Assembly: GCF_015461845.1 (NCBI RefSeq)
Contig: NZ_JACOPW010000001.1
Location: 620,001-684,000, forward strand
DNA: 64,000 nt
Source: Pseudomonas mucoides
GTDB taxonomy: Bacteria > Pseudomonadota > Gammaproteobacteria > Pseudomonadales > Pseudomonadaceae
Direction: 5' to 3'
Shown: piece after piece, positions 37,422 through 46,989 of the stretch
Numbering within the stretch: position 1 is the stretch's first letter
How the letters are laid out: each line of letters begins with the position of its first letter
Notes under the pieces: generated by a model
What the model saw: only the letters and a program-made list of their open reading frames with translations
Told to the model about the DNA's origin: nothing
Database searches by the model: none
Made by a program: the position numbers and the translations under genes

Positions 37422-38810
37422 CTATCGAACTTCGTTCAGCCGTGCATCGCTACGGTCTTGGTTTGCGGTCCGTGCGATGTGGCGACGGACGAGGGTCAGC
37501 GCGACAAAAAGAATCAACATCATGGCTGCTATAAAACCGAAGAACCGAGTGCCTGTGCTGGCAAGAATCCAGGGGCCGATGAAAGCGCTCAGCACCGCGC
37601 CCAGCCGTCCGAAAGCTGCGGGCAAACCGACGCCACTTGCACGCATTGAGGTAGGGAATATCTGCGCCGCCAGCACGAATAGGATTGCTTGTGTGCCCGG
37701 TACGCAGAGGCCGAGCAGCAGCAGGCTAACGGTGATGATAGGGAGCGAATTCGCAGCAGGTTGCAACGGCGTTACCATCAGCGCAGCGCAGCAGGCCAAC
37801 GCCCCCGCCGCCATGCAGAGCATGGTTTTGCGCGAACCGAAGCGACTGAACAGCCAGCCGCCGCCCACCCCTCCAATCAGGCCACCGAGGCTGAACAACG
37901 CCATACTTGCGCTGGACATACTGACGCTGTAACCGGCCTCGACGAACAGGGAGGGGGACCAGGTAAACATGAGGTAGCTAGACAGAATCACGGTAAAGAA
38001 AGCGACCGCCAGAACCCGTGTGTCGCCGGCATATTCGCTGGCCATTAACGTTCGCACCGAAGCCTTCTTGACTGCAGCCGCTTCGCCGCTGTCCTCCAAC
38101 GTGGTGGTCAATGACACCGCATGCCCCAGGTGGCGAATGATGTTCAGGCACGCTGCCGGCTTGATGCCGCGCGCCACCAGAAATCTCAGCGACTCTGGGA
38201 CGCCAATGATCAGCGTCAGCGCGACGATCAACGGCGCACACCCCGCAATCACGAAAAAACTGCGCCAGCCAAGGGCAGGAAGAATTTGCGCCCCTAACAG
38301 GCCAACGACAATACCGCCAAAAGGCAACGCGCTCATCCCGATGGCGAGGGCAAGGCTGCGCCGGCGCAAAGGTGTGTACTCAGCCAGCATTGCCGTGACG
38401 TTAGGCATGGCTGCTCCCATGCCCAACGATGCAATCACTCGGCAGACGCCCAGAAAGACGATGTCATCGGCGAGCGCGCCCAATAACGTCATCAGGCCAA
38501 ACGTTACGCTGGACGCGATGAGGGTCCATTTTCTGCCGATGCGGTCGCCCAACAGGCCCCCGAGGGCCGTCCCCAGTGCCATGGCCACGAAACTGAATCC
38601 AAGCACCGGTGCAAAGGCTGCGCGGCTGATACCCCATTCGGCTGAAATGGAGGACAGCGACAGGCTAAGCACCTGCGCGTCCACGCCATCGAACACCATG
38701 ACGAGGGCGACCAAGAAGAGAATTCGCTTTTGATAGGACGTCCACTCTCCGTGATCGAGAATAGGGGCGATGTCGAGGACGGGGGACGATGGCTGCGCTA
38801 GCTGGCTCAT
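37422..38810 (-). CDS. Aromatic acid:H+ symporter (AAHS family MFS)
   Basis: About 462 residues, 12 TM segments, with DGVDAQVLSLSLSSI in TM1 and GDRIGRKWTLI in the loop 2-3, both typical of AAHS permeases such as PcaK, GenK and MhbT. Probable substrate: 3-hydroxybenzoate or gentisate, from the operon. The start at 38810 has GAGGG upstream; the open frame reaching 38888 would run through the palindromic operator region. First gene of the gentisate operon. Confidence 0.85.
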   Translation of the reverse strand: MSQLAQPSSPVLDIAPILDHGEWTSYQKRILFLVALVMVFDGVDAQVLSLSLSSISAEWGISRAAFAPVLGFSFVAMALGTALGGLLGDRIGRKWTLIASSVTFGLMTLLGALADDIVFLGVCRVIASLGMGAAMPNVTAMLAEYTPLRRRSLALAIGMSALPFGGIVVGLLGAQILPALGWRSFFVIAGCAPLIVALTLIIGVPESLRFLVARGIKPAACLNIIRHLGHAVSLTTTLEDSGEAAAVKKASVRTLMASEYAGDTRVLAVAFFTVILSSYLMFTWSPSLFVEAGYSVSMSSASMALFSLGGLIGGVGGGWLFSRFGSRKTMLCMAAGALACCAALMVTPLQPAANSLPIITVSLLLLGLCVPGTQAILFVLAAQIFPTSMRASGVGLPAAFGRLGAVLSAFIGPWILASTGTRFFGFIAAMMLILFVALTLVRRHIARTANQDRSDARLNEVR

Positions 38811-38822
38811 GATGGAACCCTC

Positions 38823-38858
38823 ACACCTTAAGGTGTTTTGTATTATTTGTTGTAATAC
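38823..38858. promoter_or_regulatory. Palindromes just upstream of the permease start
   Basis: ACACCTTAAGGTGT is a perfect 14-bp palindrome at 38823-38836, only 12 bp upstream of the permease start codon. Next to it GTATTA (38840-38845) and TAATAC (38853-38858) form a second inverted pair. Their position suits a repressor site or a leader structure controlling the gentisate operon. Confidence 0.45.
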
Positions 38859-38888
38859 GATAATTATGTTTTTTCCAAAAAGTGTCAA

Positions 38889-38921
38889 CGCTTTTATCTT
38901 ATGGCGCTATTTTTGTTTTTA
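38889..38921. promoter_or_regulatory. Shared 33-bp promoter element, copy 1
   Basis: CGCTTTTATC-TTATGG-CGCTATTTTTG and adjoining T-rich bases align without gaps, with about five mismatches, to 41979-42011. It lies 79 bp upstream of the permease start; the other copy is 80 bp upstream of the LeuC-like start, in the same orientation. This points to co-regulation of the two minus-strand operons, probably by the neighbouring IclR protein. Confidence 0.6.
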
Positions 38922-38990
38922 CTCACCTCGTGGTCGAGCTTGGCGGTAACATGCGGGCTCCGTCAAGCACACCTTTCTAAGGGGGCAGGG

Positions 38991-39821
38991 TTGATAAAGC
39001 AGCAGGTAACCGGCGCGTCAGCCATGCAAGTCTCAGGCGCAGAAGATCCCAAAGGCAGCTCCCAGGATCGCTTGATGCGCCTGCTCGAATTGTTCAGTGG
39101 AGACAGCAAATCTGATTGGTCTGTGGACGAAGCGGCGATCGAGTTAGGACTATCGGCGAGCCATACGTACCGTTACTTTCGAACCCTGTCGGGTGCCGGA
39201 TACATCAGCGCCTTTACCCCGGGGCGCTACGTGCTGGGCCCAGCAATCATCGCGTTGGATAGAAAAATGCGGTTGGGTGATCCGATGATCCAGGCTGCAA
39301 GGTTGGTCATGGGTGACATGCTGAATGCGGCCCCCGCTGACAGCATCGCGATTTTATGCCGGTACTTCCAAGAGCACGTCATGTGCGTGCATGAGGAGTT
39401 CACCACCCGTTTCAAGCAAGACATCAGCTATGAGCGCGGCCTCCCAAGGCCCCTTTACCAAGGCGCAGCCTCAAAGGTCATCCTGGCGCACCTGCCATTG
39501 CGCCAGGTCAAACCCTACTACGAAGGCGTAACGGGCGAATTCGAGCGCTTTGGCCTTGGGGCCAATTGGGCGCAAGTCAAGCAGACACTGAGATCGCTGA
39601 GAAACGAGTCCGTAGTCATCACTTCAGGCGAATTGGGCAATAGCGCTGCGGGTATTTCAGCCGCCGTTTTTGACGATAAACGGGTGATCGGCAGCATCAG
39701 CATCGTGATACCCGTCGTCGATGCCTCCCCGGAAGTCAGAACACTGCTCGCGCCTATTGTTGCGAAGGCCGGGGCCGAGATGACGCAGAAAATGACGGTG
39801 TTGGCGTCTTCTGGATCATGA
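38991..39821 (+). CDS. IclR-family transcriptional regulator
   Basis: About 276 residues: winged HTH (DEAAIELGLSASHTYRYFRTLSGAGYI) near residues 45-72 and the IclR effector domain after it. A TTG start at 38991 is preferred because AAGGGGG lies 6 nt upstream; the ATG at 39024 has no ribosome binding site, and the frame further upstream enters the promoter element. Divergent from the gentisate operon, so it probably controls that operon and the hydratase pair in response to an aromatic acid or pathway intermediate. Confidence 0.85.
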   Translation: MIKQQVTGASAMQVSGAEDPKGSSQDRLMRLLELFSGDSKSDWSVDEAAIELGLSASHTYRYFRTLSGAGYISAFTPGRYVLGPAIIALDRKMRLGDPMIQAARLVMGDMLNAAPADSIAILCRYFQEHVMCVHEEFTTRFKQDISYERGLPRPLYQGAASKVILAHLPLRQVKPYYEGVTGEFERFGLGANWAQVKQTLRSLRNESVVITSGELGNSAAGISAAVFDDKRVIGSISIVIPVVDASPEVRTLLAPIVAKAGAEMTQKMTVLASSGS

Positions 39822-39835
39822 AATACACAACGCCG

Positions 39836-40480
39836 TCAGCTCTCTGGAAACAGCCAAGGCTCGGTGGCGCGTCGCTTGCTTTCGTATAAGCGCACGTCGT
39901 CGGCTTGAGCGAGCGTCAGGCTGATTTCATCGAGCCCCAACATCACGCATTTTTTGCGGAATGCATCGATCTCGAAACGGTAGATCACGCCCTCAGGCTG
40001 GGAAACGGTTTGGTCCGCTAGATTGATCTCAAGTTGCAACGCAGCATCACGGGCCGCGAGTGAGAACAGGTGATCCATTTCATCCTTGGTCAACACGATG
40101 GGCAGCACGCCGTTCTTAAGGCAGTTGCCATAAAAAATATCTGCGAAACTGGTGCTGAGCAGCGCTTTGAACCCGAAATCACGCAAGGCCCACGGCGCGT
40201 GCTCGCGGCTCGAACCACAACCGAAATTATCTCGGCACAGCAGGATTTGCGCTGACTTGAACCGGGGCTGGTTGAGCATGAACTGCTCGTTGAGCGGTCG
40301 TACCGAGCAGTCGTCCCCAGGTTGGCCTTGGTCTAGATAACGCCAGTTATCGAACAGGTAATCGCCATAGCCATATTTGCTGATCAATTTCATGAATTGC
40401 TTCGGCAAAATGGCGTCCGTGTCCACATTGATTCGATCAAGCGGCGCCGCTACTGCACAAAACTGCTTGAATGGTTTCAC
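39836..40480 (-). CDS. LeuD-like small subunit, probable maleate hydratase
   Basis: A 214-residue aconitase-superfamily swivel-domain subunit with LCRDNFGCGSSREHAPWALRDFG near residue 80, the substrate-binding signature, and TKDEMDHLFSLAARD. It works with the large subunit encoded 6 nt upstream. Lying beside a gentisate/maleylpyruvate-hydrolase operon, not with leuB or leuA, it is best explained as the HbzJ-type subunit of maleate hydratase (maleate to D-malate). Isopropylmalate or citraconate hydration remain alternatives. Confidence 0.75.
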   Translation of the reverse strand: MKPFKQFCAVAAPLDRINVDTDAILPKQFMKLISKYGYGDYLFDNWRYLDQGQPGDDCSVRPLNEQFMLNQPRFKSAQILLCRDNFGCGSSREHAPWALRDFGFKALLSTSFADIFYGNCLKNGVLPIVLTKDEMDHLFSLAARDAALQLEINLADQTVSQPEGVIYRFEIDAFRKKCVMLGLDEISLTLAQADDVRLYESKRRATEPWLFPES

Positions 40481-40486
40481 GGCCTT

Positions 40487-41899
40487 TCAACTCCTTATCT
40501 GGGCAGCGGTTATATCAACGAAATGTCCTGCCAGGGCCGCCGCTGCTGCAGTGACCGGGCTCACGAGGTGAGTTCTGCCACCCTGCCCCTGACGCCCCTC
40601 GAAATTGCGATTGGACGTAGATGCACAACGCTCCCCAGGGAGCAGCCGGTCCTCGTTCATTCCCAAGCACATCGAACAACCGGGCTCGCGCCATTCAAAC
40701 CCAGCGTCGATGAATATCCTGTCCAAGCCCTCGGCTTCAGCCATGGCTTTGACCTGTCCTGATCCCGGCACCACCAATGCTTGTTTGATACGCGTGGATA
40801 CTTTTTGACCGACTACAACCTGGGCAGCTGCCCGCAGGTCCTCGATGCGTGCATTGGTGCAGGAGCCTATGAAAATCTTGTCGAGTTCGATTGAAACGAT
40901 GGCTGTGCCCGCTGTAATCCCCATATAGTCGAGCGCGCTGACCAAGGCCTGACGTTTAGCGGGGTCTACTTCGTCCGCGGGGTCGGGCACCTTTTCTAGA
41001 ACATCGCACACCATTTGCGGAGAAGTTCCCCATGAAACTTGAGGGGCAACTTTTGCTGCATCCAGGTTCACCACCTGTTGGAAAATTGCCCCAGGGTCGC
41101 TGTGAAGCGTGCGCCAAAACGTAGCGGCGGCCTCCCAGCCTGCGTCTCGCGGCGCATGAGGTCGGCCGTGCAGGTAGGCCAGTGTGGTCTCGTCTACACC
41201 GATCAGCCCGACGCGAGCTCCGGCTTCGATTGCCATATTGCAAAGGGTCATCCGCGCTTCCATGGACATGCTACTGACCGTGCTGCCCGTGAACTCGATT
41301 GCATGACCGGTGGCCCCCGCAGTACCGATTTTGCGAATCAAGCTCAGGGCCAAGTCTTTTGCGGTCACGAACGGCTGCAATTCGCCGTCGATCTGAACCT
41401 TCATCGCCGCCATGGGTGAAACACGCAGGCACTGGGTGGCGAGAACGTGCTCGATCTCGGAAGTGCCGATGCCAAATGCCAAGGCCGCGAAAGCACCATG
41501 GGTACTGGTATGAGAGTCGCCACAGACGATGGTCATTCCCGGAAGACTGGCGCCAGATTCAGGCGCGATGACATGCAAAATGCCCTGCCTTTGATCACCC
41601 ATTTTAAAGTGGCGCAGGTTCAGGTCATCGCAGTTACGCTCAAGCGTCTGAACCTGAATTTTCGCTACCGGATCCTGAATGCCCAGAGCCAAGTCCCTAG
41701 TCGGCACATTGTGGTCCGAGGTGGCGATGATCGTGCCGCTTCGCCAAGGGTTCAGCCCCGCTGCCGATAAACCTTCAAAAGCCTGGGGGCTGGTGACTTC
41801 ATTGATCAACTGCAGATCGATGTAAAGCATCGCCGAACCGTCCGGGTCATGACGTACGACGTGCGTTTCCCAGAGTTTTTGCAGCAGCGTTTTGGGCAC
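40487..41899 (-). CDS. LeuC-like large subunit, probable maleate hydratase
   Basis: A 470-residue aconitase-family large subunit with [4Fe-4S] ligands in [16 protein letters not shown] near residue 350 and [13 protein letters not shown] near 410, plus [32 protein letters not shown] near 130. Six nt separate it from the small subunit gene. Context supports an HbzI-type role, converting maleate from the direct-hydrolysis gentisate route into D-malate. Its promoter carries the element also present before the permease gene. Confidence 0.78.
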   Translation of the reverse strand: MPKTLLQKLWETHVVRHDPDGSAMLYIDLQLINEVTSPQAFEGLSAAGLNPWRSGTIIATSDHNVPTRDLALGIQDPVAKIQVQTLERNCDDLNLRHFKMGDQRQGILHVIAPESGASLPGMTIVCGDSHTSTHGAFAALAFGIGTSEIEHVLATQCLRVSPMAAMKVQIDGELQPFVTAKDLALSLIRKIGTAGATGHAIEFTGSTVSSMSMEARMTLCNMAIEAGARVGLIGVDETTLAYLHGRPHAPRDAGWEAAATFWRTLHSDPGAIFQQVVNLDAAKVAPQVSWGTSPQMVCDVLEKVPDPADEVDPAKRQALVSALDYMGITAGTAIVSIELDKIFIGSCTNARIEDLRAAAQVVVGQKVSTRIKQALVVPGSGQVKAMAEAEGLDRIFIDAGFEWREPGCSMCLGMNEDRLLPGERCASTSNRNFEGRQGQGGRTHLVSPVTAAAAALAGHFVDITAAQIRS

Positions 41900-41978
41900 T
41901 GGAGGCTCCTCTTGTCAGATCGATCATTACGGACCTGCCTGGCCGGATTGTAGGCAAGCTTGCTCAGACAATATAGAG

Positions 41979-42011
41979 CGCTTTTATCGTAATGCGCTAT
42001 TTTTGATTTTT
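41979..42011. promoter_or_regulatory. Shared 33-bp promoter element, copy 2
   Basis: CGCTTTTATC-GTAATG-CGCTATTTTTG, aligned ungapped to 38889-38921. AGCGC (41977-41981) and GCGCT (41994-41998 region) form an inverted pair around it. It is 80 bp upstream of the LeuC-like start codon and in the same orientation as the first copy. Confidence 0.6.
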
Positions 42012-42047
42012 AAAGAGTGGCAAAGTACTATGTGTTGTCCAACTGTA

Positions 42048-42074
42048 CTGTTCAGATTTGTAAAATCTGAACAG
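42048..42074. promoter_or_regulatory. Perfect 12-bp inverted repeat before the GMC gene
   Basis: CTGTTCAGATTT-GTA-AAATCTGAACAG, perfect arms with a 3-bp spacer, in the divergent region between the LeuC-like gene and the GMC oxidoreductase, 117 bp upstream of the latter. No T-run follows on either strand, so a dimeric-regulator operator is more likely than a terminator. Confidence 0.55.
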
Positions 42075-42190
42075 CGAAAGCGCCCGCTTAAACGATTCCT
42101 GATCTCGGCTTTTGATAGCGATGTCTGATAGGCAGTGCGCTATCCCCCCTCAATACTCATCCGTTCAAGAGCGATCCGCAGTGGGTAAAT

Positions 42191-43786
42191 ATGACAACTA
42201 AAAGCTTTGACGTGCTGATTGTAGGAAGTGGTGCAGCCGGATGCGTGGTGGCCAGTTATCTGGCCGAGAACAGTCGGGCCAGCATTGCCGTGATCGAAGC
42301 CGGCGGCAAGGATTCCGACCCGCTGATCCATATTCCAGCCGGCTTCGGCACCATCCTGGCCAAGGATAAACACGTGTGGACCCATTCCACCGTCGCCCAG
42401 CATGGTACTGAGCGACGCTTTCGCTCCGGCAAGGTGTTGGGGGGAGGCACGTCGGTAAATGCCATGGCGTATGTGCGTGGCCAAAAACGCGACTTCGATG
42501 CGTGGGACGAAGCCACCGCAGGCGACGGGGACTGGAATCACGCCAGCATGTGGCGTGCCTTCATCGAGCAAGAAAAAAACGACACGTTCCATGATGAACA
42601 TCATGGCACCCAAGGCAATCTGGCCGTGCAGCTGCCCAAAGGGATCAACGAACTGAACCAGTATTGCCTGAAGGCATTTCAGGAATACGGCCTGCCCTAC
42701 AATCCGGATTACAACGGCGCCAGCCAGATCGGTGTGTCACCGGTGCAATCGAACATCGAGAACAGTCGCCGTTGCAGTGCCGTAGTCGCGCACCTGCGCC
42801 GTCATCTGGAGAGTGGCCGCGTCACCTTGCTGGCGAACACAACGGTCACTCGGGTGCTGATCGATAGCCACCGCGCGGTAGGGGTCGAAATACTCCAGGG
42901 CGGGACTACGCAGCAAATCCAGGGCAAGCAGGTCATACTCAGCGCCGGGGCGGTACACAGCCCGAAGATTCTCATGCATTCCGGCATAGGCCCCAAGACC
43001 CAGTTGCAGGAATTCGGCATTGAGGTGATGGTCGATTCCCCCGGCGTGGGCGAAAACCTACATGACCACCCTATCGTACCGCTCAGCGCCTATGTGAAAG
43101 GGAACTTGGGCTATCAAAGCGTTGCCCAGGGCCTTGGGACGCTGAAGGCAGGGATCCGCTACATCCTGACCAAAGACGGCCCGGCCGCAGGCAGCGGTAT
43201 CGAGACGGTCAGCTATTGGGATCCCCTGAACTTACAGGGCGACCCTACCGTTCAGTGCTATCACGTACCAATCATTTCCAAAGACGGCTTGAGCCCTACC
43301 GGTACGCGCCCCGGCGTGACCTTCGAGTTAGTGGTGCTTCAGCCTAAAAGCCGCGGCTGGGTACGTTTGGCTGACGCTGACCCTACCTCTATGCCGCTGA
43401 TCAACCCAAATTTCATCGGCCACGAATACGATTTGAAAGTGGCCGTTGAGTCGGTGAAAGCCATGCGCCATGTCCTGACTCAGGAATCGCTAGCGCCGGT
43501 GATCGACGAAGAGGTCTCACCGGGTCCCAGCGTGCAATCCGATGAGCAGATTGGCGAATGGGTCAAACGCGTCGCCACCACCATGTGGCACCCGGTCGGC
43601 ACCTGTCGCATGGGCAAGGACGAAGGTGCCGTCGTTGATGGTCGCCTGCGTGTGAAAGGCGTGGAGCATCTGCGTGTCATCGATGCCTCGATCATGCCCA
43701 ACATTACTAGCGGCAACACCAACGCGCCCACTCAGGCGCTGGCCCTGCACGCTGCCAAAATGCTCTGTGAAGATTACTTTCGCTGA
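42191..43786 (+). CDS. GMC-family FAD alcohol dehydrogenase/oxidase
   Basis: A 531-residue glucose-methanol-choline oxidoreductase: GSGAAGCVVASYLAEN at the start (FAD), GGGTSVNAMAYVRGQ near 86, GAVHSPKILMHSGIG near 257, and the catalytic His in TTMWHPVGTCRMG near 467. It oxidises primary alcohols to aldehydes. An aldehyde dehydrogenase gene follows after 49 nt, so an alcohol-aldehyde-acid sequence is likely; benzylic alcohols such as 3-hydroxybenzyl alcohol would connect to the adjacent gentisate module, which is inference. Confidence 0.87.
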   Translation: MTTKSFDVLIVGSGAAGCVVASYLAENSRASIAVIEAGGKDSDPLIHIPAGFGTILAKDKHVWTHSTVAQHGTERRFRSGKVLGGGTSVNAMAYVRGQKRDFDAWDEATAGDGDWNHASMWRAFIEQEKNDTFHDEHHGTQGNLAVQLPKGINELNQYCLKAFQEYGLPYNPDYNGASQIGVSPVQSNIENSRRCSAVVAHLRRHLESGRVTLLANTTVTRVLIDSHRAVGVEILQGGTTQQIQGKQVILSAGAVHSPKILMHSGIGPKTQLQEFGIEVMVDSPGVGENLHDHPIVPLSAYVKGNLGYQSVAQGLGTLKAGIRYILTKDGPAAGSGIETVSYWDPLNLQGDPTVQCYHVPIISKDGLSPTGTRPGVTFELVVLQPKSRGWVRLADADPTSMPLINPNFIGHEYDLKVAVESVKAMRHVLTQESLAPVIDEEVSPGPSVQSDEQIGEWVKRVATTMWHPVGTCRMGKDEGAVVDGRLRVKGVEHLRVIDASIMPNITSGNTNAPTQALALHAAKMLCEDYFR

Positions 43787-43829
43787 TCTGCGTGACGCTC
43801 ATAAACATCCACTGAATTCGATAAGGTGA

Positions 43830-45161
<1,332 letters not shown>

Positions 45162-45198
45162 ATAAAACACCAACTCCGCGAACCTGAGGCAGGTCAAC

Positions 45199-45223
45199 GG
45201 CAGGTATTCTTTGCAATCCTGCC
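45199..45223 (+). terminator. Possible weak terminator hairpin
   Basis: GGCAGG and CCTGCC are separated by 13 nt, shortly after the aldehyde dehydrogenase stop. There is only a weak T content after it, so it may be only an attenuating stem. Confidence 0.3.
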
Positions 45224-45397
45224 TTGATCGCGCGACCACATAAACCGTGACGAGCTCAACATAAACAACTGCATGCACCTCAGTACCAACACTCCATAAG
45301 AATTCGTACTCACAACCCGGAGACAGCAATAACACCAAAGGCTAGCATTCTATTAACCCTTAATAAGACACCCCTATTAGCCTTCGGGAGATACATC

Positions 45398-46834
45398 ATG
45401 TGGAACAATAGCAGCCCCTTTTTACAAGGTATTCGCCAACCCCTCTCCAACGAAATCATCGCCAATGAACTTCGCATAGAAGGTACTGTGCCGCCTGAAC
45501 TTGAGGGCGTGCTTTTTCGAACCGGATCCAACCAGCGTTGGGAGCCTGCTCGCCCTGACCGATACCACTGGTTCGACGGAGATGGCATGGTTCATGGGTT
45601 TTATATCAGCAACGGCGCTGTCAACTACCGCAATAAATGGGTGCGCACCGAGGGTTTCAAGGAAGAAGAAGCAGCCGGTAGATCGCTCTACAACGGTATT
45701 TACGGGTCTTACGAAGTAGCTCAACCACAGCTTGAAAAGGGGCCGGCTGCCGTCAAGCAAGTAGCCAACGTCAATGTCGTGGAAGTCGACGGACGCGTAT
45801 TGGCTCTGCAAGAGGCGGGTAGACACTATTATGAACTTGACCGAAACACCCTGGAAACCATTGGTACCTTTGATTTCCACGGCGCAATTGATGCACTGGT
45901 TACCGCGCATATCCATACCGACGCCGCAAAAAATGAACTACTATTGTATACGGTCGAACCCGAAACCCGCCGATTCGTCTGTGCACTGGCTGACAAACAA
46001 GGGAACATCCTGAAACAGCACGTCGTTACACTTGACGCCCCCGCCTATATTCACGACTTCATGTTCACTGAAAATCATTTTGTCTTCTTCTTTGGGCCCA
46101 TCAACTGGCGTCCAGAATCACCCGACCGAGTTCCTGCAGGCAAATCTGCGTGGACGTTTGACCCAAAGCAGAGCAATCGAACCCTGGTGGTCCATCGGCA
46201 GACCGGTGCAACTCAATGGTTCACCGATGAAGCTTACCAAACCACACACTTCGTCAACGCCTACGAGGAAGATGGCAAAATAATCGTCGACGGCTGCGTC
46301 AGTGACCTCCAGTTTGTCGATGATATAAAAGTCGAGAATTTCTTTCCGTTTCCTTTTCCTGACGCTGGACGCTCGCCGTTCACACCTCCCGCGCTGTACC
46401 GCTGGACCCTGGATCTCGATGCCGGTCAGATGACACGAGCACGGGTCGGAAATTTCTCCGTCGAATTTCCTAGGATCAATGAAAAACTCCTGGGTGCAAA
46501 ACACCAATACGGCTACTTTGCCGGTGTACACCAGCCCAAAAGTGACAGCCACGATTTCAATTGCCTGATAAAGCACGATTTTATTTCAGGCAAAACCGAG
46601 TACCAAACACTGGAAGGTGACAGGGACGTGTCCCCTGCCGAGCCGATATTCGTGGCCAAACCCGATGCGGTGAGTGAAGACGATGGTTGGTTGCTGGTCG
46701 TCTGGTGGGATCCCCAGACAAACAAAAGCGAACTGGTGATCCACGACGCGAGCGACTTCACGGGCGCACCATTGGCACGGGTAAAGCTGGATCATCATAT
46801 ACCGCTGGGTTTTCATGGGAACTGGATCCCATAA
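45398..46834 (+). CDS. Carotenoid-oxygenase-family double-bond cleavage dioxygenase
   Basis: A 478-residue RPE65/lignostilbene-dioxygenase-type beta-propeller enzyme. The four Fe(II) His ligands can be placed at H171 (TAHIHTD), H219 (YIHDF), H284 (THFVNAYE) and H473 (GFHGNWIP), and RTGSNQ near 41 and WFDGDGMVHGF near 58 are family motifs. Bacterial members cleave stilbenes (lignostilbene, resveratrol) or phenylpropenes such as isoeugenol to benzaldehydes. The length equals that reported for isoeugenol monooxygenase, but the N-terminus differs from what I recall of it. GGGAG precedes the start. Confidence 0.85.
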   Translation: MWNNSSPFLQGIRQPLSNEIIANELRIEGTVPPELEGVLFRTGSNQRWEPARPDRYHWFDGDGMVHGFYISNGAVNYRNKWVRTEGFKEEEAAGRSLYNGIYGSYEVAQPQLEKGPAAVKQVANVNVVEVDGRVLALQEAGRHYYELDRNTLETIGTFDFHGAIDALVTAHIHTDAAKNELLLYTVEPETRRFVCALADKQGNILKQHVVTLDAPAYIHDFMFTENHFVFFFGPINWRPESPDRVPAGKSAWTFDPKQSNRTLVVHRQTGATQWFTDEAYQTTHFVNAYEEDGKIIVDGCVSDLQFVDDIKVENFFPFPFPDAGRSPFTPPALYRWTLDLDAGQMTRARVGNFSVEFPRINEKLLGAKHQYGYFAGVHQPKSDSHDFNCLIKHDFISGKTEYQTLEGDRDVSPAEPIFVAKPDAVSEDDGWLLVVWWDPQTNKSELVIHDASDFTGAPLARVKLDHHIPLGFHGNWIP

Positions 46835-46885
46835 CCCACCGGTAGAGGTCTAGCCGAGCGTTCTGGCAACAGCAACGCACAACTG

Positions 46886-46925
46886 ACTGCCCTGCAAATA
46901 ACGTATCGCTGCAGGGCAGTCTTTG
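46886..46925 (+). terminator. Terminator after the carotenoid oxygenase gene
   Basis: ACTGCCCTGCA (46886-46896) and TGCAGGGCAGT (46910-46920) form a perfect 11-bp stem with a 13-nt loop, followed by CTTTG. A second stem, GCCCCTT-TC-AAGGGGC, follows at about 46938-46953 and may terminate transcription from the right. Confidence 0.7.
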
Positions 46926-46989
46926 TATGAAGGAACGCCCCTTTCAAGGGGCATTCATGCCATACGATCAGTCCACTAAAACCCTGACC

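Noticed and set aside
39836-41899. Leucine biosynthesis leuCD
   Set aside because: No leuA or leuB nearby; the genes share a promoter element with the gentisate operon, so a catabolic hydratase role fits better. Not excluded without a genome-wide copy count.
45398-46834. Naming the gene iem (isoeugenol monooxygenase)
   Set aside because: Length and fold agree, but the N-terminal sequence does not match what I recall of the characterised enzyme, and the family includes several substrates. Kept as a family-level call.
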